Positions 47,038 through 55,069 of a stretch of DNA of 64,000 nt are shown here, piece by piece. The position numbers and the translations under genes were made by a program. The stretch is from Demequina globuliformis. GTDB taxonomy: Bacteria > Actinomycetota > Actinomycetes > Actinomycetales > Demequinaceae. A model generated the notes under the pieces. The model did not search any database and had not been told where the DNA came from. It worked only from the letters and a program-made list of their open reading frames with translations. The DNA lies in contig NZ_BBRG01000002.1 in assembly GCF_000975155.1 (NCBI RefSeq), positions 1-64,000 of the forward strand, written 5' to 3'. Positions within the stretch are counted from its first letter, which is position 1, and each line of letters opens with the position of its first letter.

Positions 47038-48000
47038 TCACCTCCGCTCGGGATAGCCGATGCTCGGCGCAGAGATTTCGTCGAGCGCGTCTCCGATGGC
47101 GGTGGGAAGCGCCTGCGTGGCAGCCACGAGTGAAGGCTTGAGTTGGTCTGCGGTGCGAGCGCCGACGACTGTCGATGAGACGGCTTCGCGTGACAGGACC
47201 CACGCGAGCGCCGTTGCCTGCATGCTCCACGCCAGACCTTCGGCGGCGGTGGCCAACGCGTGGGTCACCGCGGAGGCACCATCCCCGAGGTAGGGCTCCA
47301 CGAATCCGGCCAAGTGGTCGGACGCCGCGCGCGAATCCGCGGGAATCGCATCCATGTACTTGCCGGTCAAGACGCCGCGGCCCAGGGGCGACCACCCCAT
47401 AAATCCCATGCCGAGCGCCTCGATCGCGGGGAGCACCTCTCGCTCCACCCCGCGTTGCAGAAGCGAGTACTCGCACTGGCTGAGCGCGACTGCAGGTCGG
47501 CCACTCGCGAGTGTCGCGATGCGCGTCATCGCCCAGGCTGGGAAGTTGGATACCCCGACGTAGCGGGCGCGGCCCGAGTTCACCGCGATCTCCAACGCAT
47601 GCAGCGTCTCCTCCAGCGGCGTCGCCGCGTCGAAGGCATGAACGAGCCAGACGTCGACGTAGTCCGTCTGAAGGCGCTCAAGCGACGCGTCGAGCGCGGC
47701 GAGCATGGAGTCGCGCGAGGCATCGATCATGCCCCCGCGCGCGGTGCGGCGAATGCCGGCCTTGGTGCAGATCTGCACTTCATGGCGGTTGACGGTGCCG
47801 CCAAGCATCGCGCCAATCGTGGCCTCCGACCCACCGTCGGCGTAGGAAGCGGCCGTGTCCAGGAGCGTTCCGCCAGCGTTGAGGAACAAGTCGAGTTGGG
47901 CGCCTGCCTCGTCTGCGCTCGTGTCGCGAGACCACGTCATGGTGCCCAATGCCAGCCTGGACACCTCGAGGCCGCTGCGGCCCACCCTCCTACGTTCCAT
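47038..48000 (-). CDS. Aldo/keto reductase
   Basis: 320 residues, TIM-barrel AKR. Start MERRRVGRSGLEVSRLALGTMTW, the catalytic Asp/Tyr strand LDTAASYADGGSEATIG, Lys region EVQICTKAG, and SVGVSNFPAW-like YVGVSNFPAWAM. NADP site near the C-terminus (VSSTVVGARTADQL). Substrate unknown. The start codon is 8 bases after a TAGCGT box. Confidence 0.9.
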   Translation of the reverse strand: MERRRVGRSGLEVSRLALGTMTWSRDTSADEAGAQLDLFLNAGGTLLDTAASYADGGSEATIGAMLGGTVNRHEVQICTKAGIRRTARGGMIDASRDSMLAALDASLERLQTDYVDVWLVHAFDAATPLEETLHALEIAVNSGRARYVGVSNFPAWAMTRIATLASGRPAVALSQCEYSLLQRGVEREVLPAIEALGMGFMGWSPLGRGVLTGKYMDAIPADSRAASDHLAGFVEPYLGDGASAVTHALATAAEGLAWSMQATALAWVLSREAVSSTVVGARTADQLKPSLVAATQALPTAIGDALDEISAPSIGYPERR

Positions 48001-48008
48001 ACTTGGCG

Positions 48009-48014
48009 ACGCTA
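48009..48014 (-). promoter_or_regulatory. Putative -10 box (TAGCGT), leaderless, aldo/keto reductase
   Basis: TAGCGT on the minus strand ends 8 bases before the ATG at 48000. Confidence 0.45.
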
Positions 48015-48055
48015 CCGGTGGGGCGCGCCGTGACGTGGGTGCGACGCGCGGGCGC

Positions 48056-48061
48056 TAGCCT
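48056..48061 (+). promoter_or_regulatory. Putative -10 box (TAGCCT), leaderless, uppP
   Basis: TAGCCT ends 7 bases before the uppP ATG. Confidence 0.5.
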
Positions 48062-48068
48062 TGCCGAC

Positions 48069-48929
48069 ATGAGTTGGTGGGAAGCGGTCATCCTGGGCCT
48101 CGTGCAGGGCATCACGGAGTTCTTGCCCATTTCGTCGAGTGCGCACATCCGCGTGATTGGCCCGCTGTTGCCTCACGGCGCAGACCCCGGCGCTGCGTTC
48201 ACCGCGATCATTCAGCTCGGCACAGAGGCCGCAGTGCTGTTGTACTTCCGCAAGGACATCGCGCGCATCATCAGTTCCTGGGTGAGGGCCCTTGCCGGTA
48301 AAGACGGCACTTCCCGGGCGGCGCGCTTTGGGGCGCACAATGCCGATGCCCGCATGGGCTGGTGGGTGATCCTCGGCTCCGTGCCCATTGTGGTGCTCGG
48401 CTTCTTGTTCCAGGACTTCATCGAAGGCCACTTGCGCAACCTCTACCTCACGGCCGCGATGCTCGCGATCTTTGGCATCGTTCTTGGCGTCGCCGACAAA
48501 GTTGGTCGCAAGCAACGTGAGCTCGAGACCCTGACGAGCAAGGATGCGATCCTGCTGGGCTTGGCGCAGGCGATGGCCCTGATTCCCGGCGTGTCACGCT
48601 CGGGCGGCACCATCTCGATGGGACTGCTGCTGGGCCTGACGCGTGAGGCCGCGGCGCGGTACTCGTTCCTGCTTGCCATCCCTGCGGTGCTGGGCTCTGC
48701 TGGTCTGGAACTCGTCACGAACGCGGACGAACTGACCGCCGCCGGTGGGCCGGGCGCAGTCAACACGGTGATCGCCACGATCGTGGCGTTCGCCGTGGGC
48801 TACGTGGTGATCGTGTGGTTCCTGAAGCTCATCACGCACCACACGTTCTGGCCGTTCGTCTGGTACCGCTTGGGTCTGGCCGCGCTGATCGTCGCGCTGC
48901 TGGGAGCGAGCGTCATACCGGCGCTGTAA
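48069..48929 (+). CDS. uppP: Undecaprenyl-diphosphatase UppP (BacA)
   Basis: 286 residues from MSWWEAVILGLVQG; the GTG at 47949 lies inside the divergent gene. The two BacA signatures are GITEFLPISSSAHIRV and PGVSRSGGTISMGLLLGLTREAAARYSF. Eight to ten membrane helices. Removes one phosphate from undecaprenyl diphosphate, recycling the peptidoglycan lipid carrier; family members give bacitracin resistance. Confidence 0.95.
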   Translation: MSWWEAVILGLVQGITEFLPISSSAHIRVIGPLLPHGADPGAAFTAIIQLGTEAAVLLYFRKDIARIISSWVRALAGKDGTSRAARFGAHNADARMGWWVILGSVPIVVLGFLFQDFIEGHLRNLYLTAAMLAIFGIVLGVADKVGRKQRELETLTSKDAILLGLAQAMALIPGVSRSGGTISMGLLLGLTREAAARYSFLLAIPAVLGSAGLELVTNADELTAAGGPGAVNTVIATIVAFAVGYVVIVWFLKLITHHTFWPFVWYRLGLAALIVALLGASVIPAL

Positions 48930-49025
48930 CCGGGAGTGCTGGGTCGGCACGGGCAACGCCGCGTCGAACGCGGGGCCCGCGTGGGTCACCGCAGCCGGCG
49001 GTCAGCGGGAACGACCCCTGGCCGG

Positions 49026-49892
49026 TCAGTCGGTGCGCTTGGGACCGCCGTCGTCGCGCCGGCGCAGGAACCGTTCAAACTCCGCCGCGATCGCCTCACC
49101 TGAGGCCTCAGGCAGACTCGTCTCGTCCATGAGGGCTTCCAGTTGCTCGACGTGATCGGCAATCTCTTCATCCTCAGAGGCGAGCTCGTCGGCGCCCCTG
49201 ACCCAGGCATCGGCTTCCTCGACGAGGTCACCTAGGTCGATCGACGTGTTGAGGAGGCGTTCCAGCTGCACCAGCAACGCAGCCGTCGCCTTGGGGCTGG
49301 GCGGATGCGCGATGTAGTGGGGCACGCCGACCCACAGGCTCAGCACCGTGATGCCGCGGTGCTGAGCCTCATGCCCAAGCACGCCAACGATCCCGGTGGG
49401 ACCTTCGTAGTCCGAGCGGTCCAGGCCAAAACGGGCTCGAGCCGCTTCCTGCTCAGAGGTGACAAAGGTGGGCAGGGGCCGTGTGTGAGGCACATCGACG
49501 AGCAGCGCTCCGCACGTAATGAGCGTGCTCACCCCAAGGTTCTCTGCGTGATCCAGAATCTCGCGGCTGAACGAACGCCACCGCATGGACGGTTCGATGC
49601 CGCGCACGATCGTGACCTCCGGTGCGCCTTCGAGCGCCGCTGTTGAGATTAGCGTTCCCGGCCATGACATCACTCGCTCGCCGTCAGGTCCGCGAGTGAT
49701 CGTCGGACGTGACACCTGGAAGTCGTGATACTCCTCCGGGTCTATGGCGGCATGTTCGCGCGCACCCCACGTAGTCGCAAGGTGATCGAGCGCGGCTGAG
49801 GCGGAGGACCCTGCGTCGTTCCAACCTTCAAAAGCAGCGATCATCACGGACTCGTCGGGGCCGAGCGCGGCGGTGAGATCGTCAGGAGTCAT
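49026..49892 (-). CDS. PAC2-family protein (proteasome assembly chaperone-like)
   Basis: 288 residues. PAC2 features: SVMIAAFEGWNDAGSSASAALDHL at the start, ITCGALLVDVPHTRPLPTFVTSEQ, and EGPTGIVGVLGHEAQHRGI. The C-terminus (220-280) is helical and acidic. Homologues in mycobacteria (Rv2125) are near pup-related genes; their function is unproven. ATG 6 bases after a TAGGCT box. Convergent with uppP, 96 bases away with no clear terminator. Confidence 0.85.
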   Translation of the reverse strand: MTPDDLTAALGPDESVMIAAFEGWNDAGSSASAALDHLATTWGAREHAAIDPEEYHDFQVSRPTITRGPDGERVMSWPGTLISTAALEGAPEVTIVRGIEPSMRWRSFSREILDHAENLGVSTLITCGALLVDVPHTRPLPTFVTSEQEAARARFGLDRSDYEGPTGIVGVLGHEAQHRGITVLSLWVGVPHYIAHPPSPKATAALLVQLERLLNTSIDLGDLVEEADAWVRGADELASEDEEIADHVEQLEALMDETSLPEASGEAIAAEFERFLRRRDDGGPKRTD

Positions 49893-49898
49893 CCCGCC

Positions 49899-49904
49899 AG
49901 CCTA
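49899..49904 (-). promoter_or_regulatory. Putative -10 box (TAGGCT) of the PAC2 gene, leaderless
   Basis: Minus-strand TAGGCT ends 6 bases before the ATG at 49892. It shares TA (49903-49904) with the divergent -10 box of the HAD gene. Confidence 0.55.
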
Positions 49905-49908
49905 GACT
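49903..49908 (+). promoter_or_regulatory. Putative -10 box (TAGACT) of the HAD gene, leaderless
   Basis: TAGACT ends 8 bases before the GTG at 49917 and overlaps the divergent -10 box by two bases. Confidence 0.5.
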
Positions 49909-49916
49909 CGTGGACC

Positions 49917-50606
49917 GTGACTGCGCACCCCTCTTCTCCTCAAGCCGTGCTGTGGGACATGGACGGCACCCTGATCGACTCTGAGCCCTATTGGATTGCG
50001 GCTGAGACCGAGCTTGCACGGCGCTTTGGTGTGCCGTGGAGCCACGATGATGGCCTGCAGCTCGTCGGCAATCCGCTCCCTGTGTCCGCCGCCGTGTTGC
50101 GTGAGCGGGGCGTCGACATGAGTGACGACGAGATCATCGGCGCGCTGCTGTGGAGGGTGCGCGAGCAGGTCCTGGCGAGCGTGCCGTGGCAGGCCGATGC
50201 CCGGGCACTGTTGGACGCGACAGTGAGCGCGGGCATTCCGTGCGCGTTGGTGACGATGTCCTACACGCCGTTGGCGGAGGCGCTCGTGGCAGCGGTGCCG
50301 GACGCATTCGCGGTGGTGGTGACGGGGGACCGGGTCCGCCACGGCAAGCCCGACCCCGAGGCCTTTCTGACTGCGGCGACCGAACTTGGCGTTGACATTG
50401 AGCGCTGCGTCGCTTTCGAGGATTCTCCTGCGGGCGTCACGGCAGCCTGGGCCTCGGGCGCCAAGAGCGTGGGGATTCGCCGTCTCACACCGATCGAGCC
50501 GCGCCCGGGCCTCAGCCGCGTGCGATCTCTCGCGGGCTGGGACGTCGACACCGTGCGTCGTGTCGCAGCAGGCGAGGTCATTGACGAGTTGGGCGACTCC
50601 GTCTAG
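49917..50606 (+). CDS. HAD family hydrolase, beta-phosphoglucomutase/GPH-like
   Basis: 229 residues, GTG start. Motif I is VLWDMDGTLIDSEPYW, followed by a helical cap, motif II ALVTMSYTPLAEAL, the Lys in RHGKPDPEAFL and motif IV FEDSPAGVTAAWASGAKSVGI. A phosphatase or mutase on small sugar phosphates; the substrate is unknown. Its stop codon overlaps the stop of the convergent nuclease gene (CTAG at 50603-50606). Confidence 0.9.
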   Translation: MTAHPSSPQAVLWDMDGTLIDSEPYWIAAETELARRFGVPWSHDDGLQLVGNPLPVSAAVLRERGVDMSDDEIIGALLWRVREQVLASVPWQADARALLDATVSAGIPCALVTMSYTPLAEALVAAVPDAFAVVVTGDRVRHGKPDPEAFLTAATELGVDIERCVAFEDSPAGVTAAWASGAKSVGIRRLTPIEPRPGLSRVRSLAGWDVDTVRRVAAGEVIDELGDSV

Positions 50607-51445
50607 CTCGGCGCCGCAGCAGGGCGGACCCCAAGCGCGCGTTCCACGGCATCGGCCTCAAGCGCTGGGGCCGTGCCCCCGAACTCGGGGCACAGAGCCT
50701 GGAAGCTGCACCAGCCACACAACTTGGATTTCTTGGTGCGGAAGGTCCCCGTCGATGCAGCGGCGATGATCTCATCCCACAGTTCGCGGACCTCATGTTC
50801 GATGAGGTCGACGTCTTCTTTGGTGGGACGCAAGACCAATGTGCCGCCGTCCTTGAGGAACAGCAGTTGAAGGAGGGCCGGCCGGCGCCCGCGTAGCCTT
50901 TCGACCAGTAGCGCGTAGAACTTCATCTGAAACTTCTCTTTGTGACCGTACTGCGGCAGCGGAGTCTTGCCGGTCTTGTAGTCGATGATCCGGATCGAAC
51001 CGTCGGGGGCGACGTCGACGCGGTCGACGAACCCGCGCAGGAGGGGGCCATCGGGCAGGGCAAACTCGACGAACTCTTCGCGAGCGTCGGGCTCCAGCCT
51101 TTGCGGATTCTCCATCGTGAAATAGGTCTTCAGGCGGGTGCGTCCATCCTCCAGCCACGACGCGAGGGCTGCGTCATCGGCGTGAAGGCCGGCGAGCTCA
51201 GGGTCGCGTGCGAGCATCGCGTCCCACTGTGGCTCCAACATTGCGATGGCGACCTCCGGGGTGCGTTCGGCAGCCGGTCGGTCAAACAGGTGCTCGAGCA
51301 CCGCGTGAACGAGCGTCCCGAGGGTCGCGGCGGATGAGGGCGGCTCGGGGATGCGGTCGATGACTCGCAGGCGGTACATGTACGGGCACTGACGAAAGTC
51401 CCCGGCGCGGGAAGGGGACAAGGCGGGGGAGCGACGGCTGGCCAT
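50603..51445 (-). CDS. RecB-family exonuclease with Cas4-like Fe-S cluster motif
   Basis: 280 residues from MASRRSPALSPSRAGDF; the longer reading has no promoter. PD-(D/E)XK core: IRIIDYKTGKTPLPQYG (Asp and Glu-x-Lys-like strand DYKTGK) after EFVEFALPDG. Four cysteines, Cys20 (FRQCPYMYRL) and Cys243, Cys246, Cys252 (C-x2-C-x5-C, LCGWCSFQALC), fit the [4Fe-4S] staple of AddB/Cas4-type nucleases. Single-strand exonuclease by family. No CRISPR array or cas gene is near, so it is not a CRISPR Cas4 on present evidence. Confidence 0.9.
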   Translation of the reverse strand: MASRRSPALSPSRAGDFRQCPYMYRLRVIDRIPEPPSSAATLGTLVHAVLEHLFDRPAAERTPEVAIAMLEPQWDAMLARDPELAGLHADDAALASWLEDGRTRLKTYFTMENPQRLEPDAREEFVEFALPDGPLLRGFVDRVDVAPDGSIRIIDYKTGKTPLPQYGHKEKFQMKFYALLVERLRGRRPALLQLLFLKDGGTLVLRPTKEDVDLIEHEVRELWDEIIAAASTGTFRTKKSKLCGWCSFQALCPEFGGTAPALEADAVERALGVRPAAAPS

Positions 51446-51451
51446 GGTCCT

Positions 51452-51457
51452 AGCGTA
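51452..51457 (-). promoter_or_regulatory. Putative -10 box (TACGCT), leaderless, nuclease gene
   Basis: Minus-strand TACGCT ends 6 bases before the ATG at 51445. Confidence 0.5.
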
Positions 51458-51492
51458 GAAGCCGACGGTGACACAGCGTCCCCGCGACCGTC

Positions 51493-51498
51493 TACCGT
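51493..51498 (+). promoter_or_regulatory. Putative -10 box (TACCGT), leaderless, site-2 protease
   Basis: TACCGT ends 7 bases before the ATG at 51506, divergent from the nuclease promoter. Confidence 0.5.
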
Positions 51499-51505
51499 GG
51501 TCGCC

Positions 51506-52648
51506 ATGACCTCGGAACAACCGCGCACTCGCGGCATCACGTTTGGCCACCTGTTCGGTGCCAGGCTCGTCATCCAGCCGTCAACGATCCTGATGTTGCT
51601 GCTCCTGGCCGTGCTCTTCAGTACCAACGGTGGGGGCGAGCTGAACCGCAGGACGTTCTCGCTGGGGTTGCTGTTCGCCATCGTGTTGTTCGTGTCGGTC
51701 TTTCTTCACGAGCTCGCTCACGCCGCGACCGCCCGGGCGTTCGGCCGGCGTGTCAACGAGGTGGTCATCACGCTGTGGGGCGGGCATACGACGTACGACG
51801 CACGAGGGCTGACGCCCACGGTCAGCGGGGTGACATCCGCCTCCGGTCCGGTCGCGAACTTGGCCATCGCCGCCGTCGCAGCGTTGCCGATGTGGGCTGG
51901 ATGGGTCGACGTCTCCCTCGTCGACCGCATCACGGGCGAGGTGTGGCTGTTTGCGACGCTGCAGTGGATCGTGTGGTCCAACGTGGTCTTGGCCGCGTTC
52001 AACGCCTTGCCCGGTATTCCCATGGACGGCGGGCGAGTGCTCGAGGCCGTGGTGTGGGCCGTGACCGGTTCGCGCCATCGCGGCATGAGGGTCGCGGCCT
52101 GGGGCGGACGGGTGGTCGCCGTCGGCTTTGTCCTGTGGGTGATTGGCGTGCCACTCCTGCGCGGGAGCGCGCCGGCAGTCTTCGACTTCGCATGGGCTGG
52201 GCTGATCTTCATCATTTTGTGGCCCGCGGCTTCTCAGGCACTCAAAGCCGCAGACGCGTTTGCTGCGAGGGAGCGATTCGACGTGACGAGGGTCATGGTG
52301 CCGGCCATTGCGCTGCCGCACACGGCCAGCGTCGCGCACGCACGTGAGGTGGTGTCCCACCACGACGCTGGCGAGGTCATTGTGCTCACACCAGACCACC
52401 ATGCGGCCGGGCACTTTCCCGTTGCGATGCTCGACGCCGTGCCCGAGGAGGACCGCGAGTCGACCACGTTGATGTCCGTGACCATGCCGCTTCCGCGCGG
52501 CGCGCAGATCGACGCGGCCGACGGCACGGACGGGGCGATCGCAGCCGTCCAGCAGTGGTGGGGAACGGCCGATGCGCTGGTCGTGATCCGCGAGGGGGTC
52601 TACGCGGGCGTGCTGCGCCTTCAGGACGTGCTGAAGAGCCTGGAATAG
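51506..52648 (+). CDS. Site-2 protease family zinc metalloprotease with CBS region
   Basis: 380 residues from MTSEQPRTRGITFG; the GTG at 51497 overlaps the -10 box. The zinc site is FLHELAHAATARAFG (HExxH) and the third ligand is in NALPGIPMDGGRVLEAV, the S2P LDG-type motif. About six membrane helices to residue 235, then a cytoplasmic CBS-like region with helix-strand pairs (RFDVTRVMVPAIALP). Like SpoIVFB/Rip3-type proteases. Substrate unknown. 19 bases before trmI. Confidence 0.9.
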   Translation: MTSEQPRTRGITFGHLFGARLVIQPSTILMLLLLAVLFSTNGGGELNRRTFSLGLLFAIVLFVSVFLHELAHAATARAFGRRVNEVVITLWGGHTTYDARGLTPTVSGVTSASGPVANLAIAAVAALPMWAGWVDVSLVDRITGEVWLFATLQWIVWSNVVLAAFNALPGIPMDGGRVLEAVVWAVTGSRHRGMRVAAWGGRVVAVGFVLWVIGVPLLRGSAPAVFDFAWAGLIFIILWPAASQALKAADAFAARERFDVTRVMVPAIALPHTASVAHAREVVSHHDAGEVIVLTPDHHAAGHFPVAMLDAVPEEDRESTTLMSVTMPLPRGAQIDAADGTDGAIAAVQQWWGTADALVVIREGVYAGVLRLQDVLKSLE

Positions 52649-52655
52649 TGCGCCC

Positions 52656-52661
52656 TAGACT
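52656..52661 (+). promoter_or_regulatory. Putative -10 box (TAGACT) of trmI-arc, leaderless
   Basis: TAGACT ends 6 bases before the trmI ATG. Confidence 0.55.
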
Positions 52662-52667
52662 GGTGGC

Positions 52668-53657
52668 ATGACATCCACCCCTCCCACGGGCGCGAACGAG
52701 CGCCGCGGACCGCTGCGTGCCGGTGACCGCGTGCAACTCACCGACGCCAAGGGCCGCCACCACACCATCATCTTGGAACCGGGCAAGGTCTTTCACACCC
52801 ACCGCGGACAGTTCAGCCACGACGACATCATTGGCGGTCCAGAAGGCGCGGTGGTGACCAACACTGCCGGCTACGACTACCTGGTCCTGCGCCCACTTCT
52901 TAGCGACTACGTGATGTCGATGCCGCGCGGCGCCGCCGTCATTTATCCCAAGGACTCCGGGCAAATCATCCAGATGGCGGACATCTACCCTGGGGCACGC
53001 GTGGTCGAGGCGGGCGTCGGCTCCGGTGCGCTCACGATGTCCTTGCTGCGCGCCGTTGGCGACGGTGGTTCCTTGACGTCGATCGAGCGCCGCGAGGACT
53101 TCGCGGACATCGCGCGAGCCAATGTCGAGAACCACTTTGGTGGGGCCCATCCGGCGTGGGACCTCAAGGTCGGTGACTTTGCCGAACGCGTGGGCGAGGT
53201 GGCCGCCGACGGTCCGGTCGACAGGATCGTGTTGGACATGCTCGCGCCGTGGGAAAACATCGACGCTGCGGCCGATGCCCTGGCTCCGGGCGGCGTGCTG
53301 CTCGCGTACGTCGCGACCACCACCCAACTGTCGCGGCTTGCGGAAGATCTGCGTAGTCACGGTGGTTACACCGAACCGCAGGCGTGGGAGTCGATGGTGC
53401 GTACGTGGCACCTCGAGGGACTGGCGGTGCGGCCCGACCACCGCATGATTGGCCACACCGGTTTCTTGCTCACCGCGCGCGCCATGGCGCCGGGTGTGCA
53501 GGCGCCGTTGCGCAAGCGCAGGCCGGCGAAGGGCTCGTACCCCACCGAGGCCGAGTGGACGCCAGAGGACCTGGGAGAACGGTCAGTGTCTGACAAGAAG
53601 ATTCGGCGCGTGCGACGCGACGTCACCGCGACCCGCGCCAGTGAGGAGCAGGAGTAG
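52668..53657 (+). CDS. trmI: tRNA (adenine-58-N1)-methyltransferase TrmI
   Basis: 329 residues. N-terminal small barrel (RAGDRVQLTDAKGRHHTIILEPG and FHTHRGQFSHDDIIG), SAM motif VVEAGVGSGALTMSLLRAVG, then DRIVLDMLAPWENI and ESMVRTWHLEGLAVRPDHRMIGHTGF. It makes m1A58 in tRNA. A basic tail (ARKRRP-type) follows the domain. The gene lies directly before arc, the usual actinobacterial order (Rv2118c-Rv2115c). Confidence 0.94.
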   Translation: MTSTPPTGANERRGPLRAGDRVQLTDAKGRHHTIILEPGKVFHTHRGQFSHDDIIGGPEGAVVTNTAGYDYLVLRPLLSDYVMSMPRGAAVIYPKDSGQIIQMADIYPGARVVEAGVGSGALTMSLLRAVGDGGSLTSIERREDFADIARANVENHFGGAHPAWDLKVGDFAERVGEVAADGPVDRIVLDMLAPWENIDAAADALAPGGVLLAYVATTTQLSRLAEDLRSHGGYTEPQAWESMVRTWHLEGLAVRPDHRMIGHTGFLLTARAMAPGVQAPLRKRRPAKGSYPTEAEWTPEDLGERSVSDKKIRRVRRDVTATRASEEQE

Positions 53658-55067
53658 ATGGTCAGCGAAGGCCAGGACCGTATCGCCGCGCTGCAGGCGC
53701 GCAACGCGGAGCTCCAACGCCTCTTGGAAGCCTCGCGTGAAGCGATGGGTGAGATGCGTGCGAAGCTCGCCGAGGCATCGGCCCCACCCCACACGTTCGC
53801 GACCTTTGTGCAACAGGTCGGTGAACACGCGGATGTGGTCAGCAACGGCCGGCGCATGCGCGTGGGCGTCATGCCTGACCTCGACGTGACGCTTGAGCCA
53901 GGGGATGAGGTCCTGCTGAATCCAATGAGTGTCATCGTCGGTGGCGCTGACCCGGAACGCACGGGGCAGGGCGCCCTGGTGCGGGAGGTTCTCGACGACG
54001 AGCGTGCGCTCGTGGTGTCTCGGGGCGAGGACGAGCGGGTCGTGCGCCTCATCGGCGGCAACGCGCACTCGCGGTTGCATGAAGGCGACACGGTCATCAT
54101 CGATCCGCGCACCGGCTTCGCGTCTGAGCGCATTGATCGCTCCGGAGTGGAGGCACTGCTGCTCGAGGAAGTCCCTGATGTGGACTTTGATTCGATCGGA
54201 GGCTTGCGCGCGCAGATCGACCGGATCCGCGACGCGATCGAGCTGCCGTTGCGTCACCCCGACCTGTACGTCGAGCACGCGCTGAACCCGCCGCGCGGCC
54301 TGCTGTTGTACGGCCCGCCGGGATGCGGCAAGACCCTGATCGCTAAGGCAGTCGCTCATTCCCTGGCCGATGCCGTGGGCACGGACCGCTCATACTTTCT
54401 GTCCGTCAAGGGCCCGGAACTGCTGAACAAGTACGTGGGCGAGACCGAACGCTACATCCGCACTATCTTTGAGCGCGCCCGCGCCAAGGCCTCCACGGGC
54501 TCCCCGGTCGTGGTCTTCTTCGACGAGATGGAGGCGCTCTTCCGCTCGCGTGGCACCGGTGTCAGTTCCGATATGGAGACGACCATCGTGCCGCAGTTGC
54601 TGACCGAACTGGACGGAGTCGAGCAGCTCGGCAACGTCATCGTTATCGGAGCTTCCAACCGCGAGGACATGATCGACCCAGCGATCTTGCGTCCGGGCCG
54701 CCTCGACGTCAAGATCGAGATCTCCCGCCCTGACGCGGCCTCTGCGCGCGACATCTTCTCGAAGTACCTCACGCCCGAGTTGCCGCTCGCGCCCTCGGTC
54801 ACTGAGCCAGCAAACGGCGACACGCAGCGCGCCGTGAAGGACCTTGCCGATCACGCCGTCGGTCGACTGTATGCCGATCCCGGCAACGCCCAATACATGT
54901 CCGGTGCGCTGATTCGCAACGTCGTTGATCGCGCGAAGACGCATGCCATTAAGGCCGTCATCGCCGGCGGGCAGCGGGGCATCTCGACTGCGCACATCGA
55001 TGCCGCGTGCGAGGCCGAGATCGCCGAGGCTCGCGCGGTCGCGGGCTCCCACCTGCGCGAGGCGTAG
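53658..55067 (+). CDS. arc: AAA ATPase forming ring-shaped complexes ARC (Mpa)
   Basis: 469 residues, ATG directly after the trmI stop. An N-terminal coiled coil (1-45, IAALQARNAELQRLLEAS) that binds Pup, two OB folds, and one AAA domain with Walker A GPPGCGKTLIAKAVA and Walker B VVFFDEMEALFRSRG. The C-terminus ends SHLREA, so the GQYL-type tail that docks Mpa on the 20S proteasome is missing. Without that tail it should act as an unfoldase without a protease, as in proteasome-free actinobacteria. Confidence 0.95.
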   Translation: MVSEGQDRIAALQARNAELQRLLEASREAMGEMRAKLAEASAPPHTFATFVQQVGEHADVVSNGRRMRVGVMPDLDVTLEPGDEVLLNPMSVIVGGADPERTGQGALVREVLDDERALVVSRGEDERVVRLIGGNAHSRLHEGDTVIIDPRTGFASERIDRSGVEALLLEEVPDVDFDSIGGLRAQIDRIRDAIELPLRHPDLYVEHALNPPRGLLLYGPPGCGKTLIAKAVAHSLADAVGTDRSYFLSVKGPELLNKYVGETERYIRTIFERARAKASTGSPVVVFFDEMEALFRSRGTGVSSDMETTIVPQLLTELDGVEQLGNVIVIGASNREDMIDPAILRPGRLDVKIEISRPDAASARDIFSKYLTPELPLAPSVTEPANGDTQRAVKDLADHAVGRLYADPGNAQYMSGALIRNVVDRAKTHAIKAVIAGGQRGISTAHIDAACEAEIAEARAVAGSHLREA

Positions 55068-55069
55068 CC

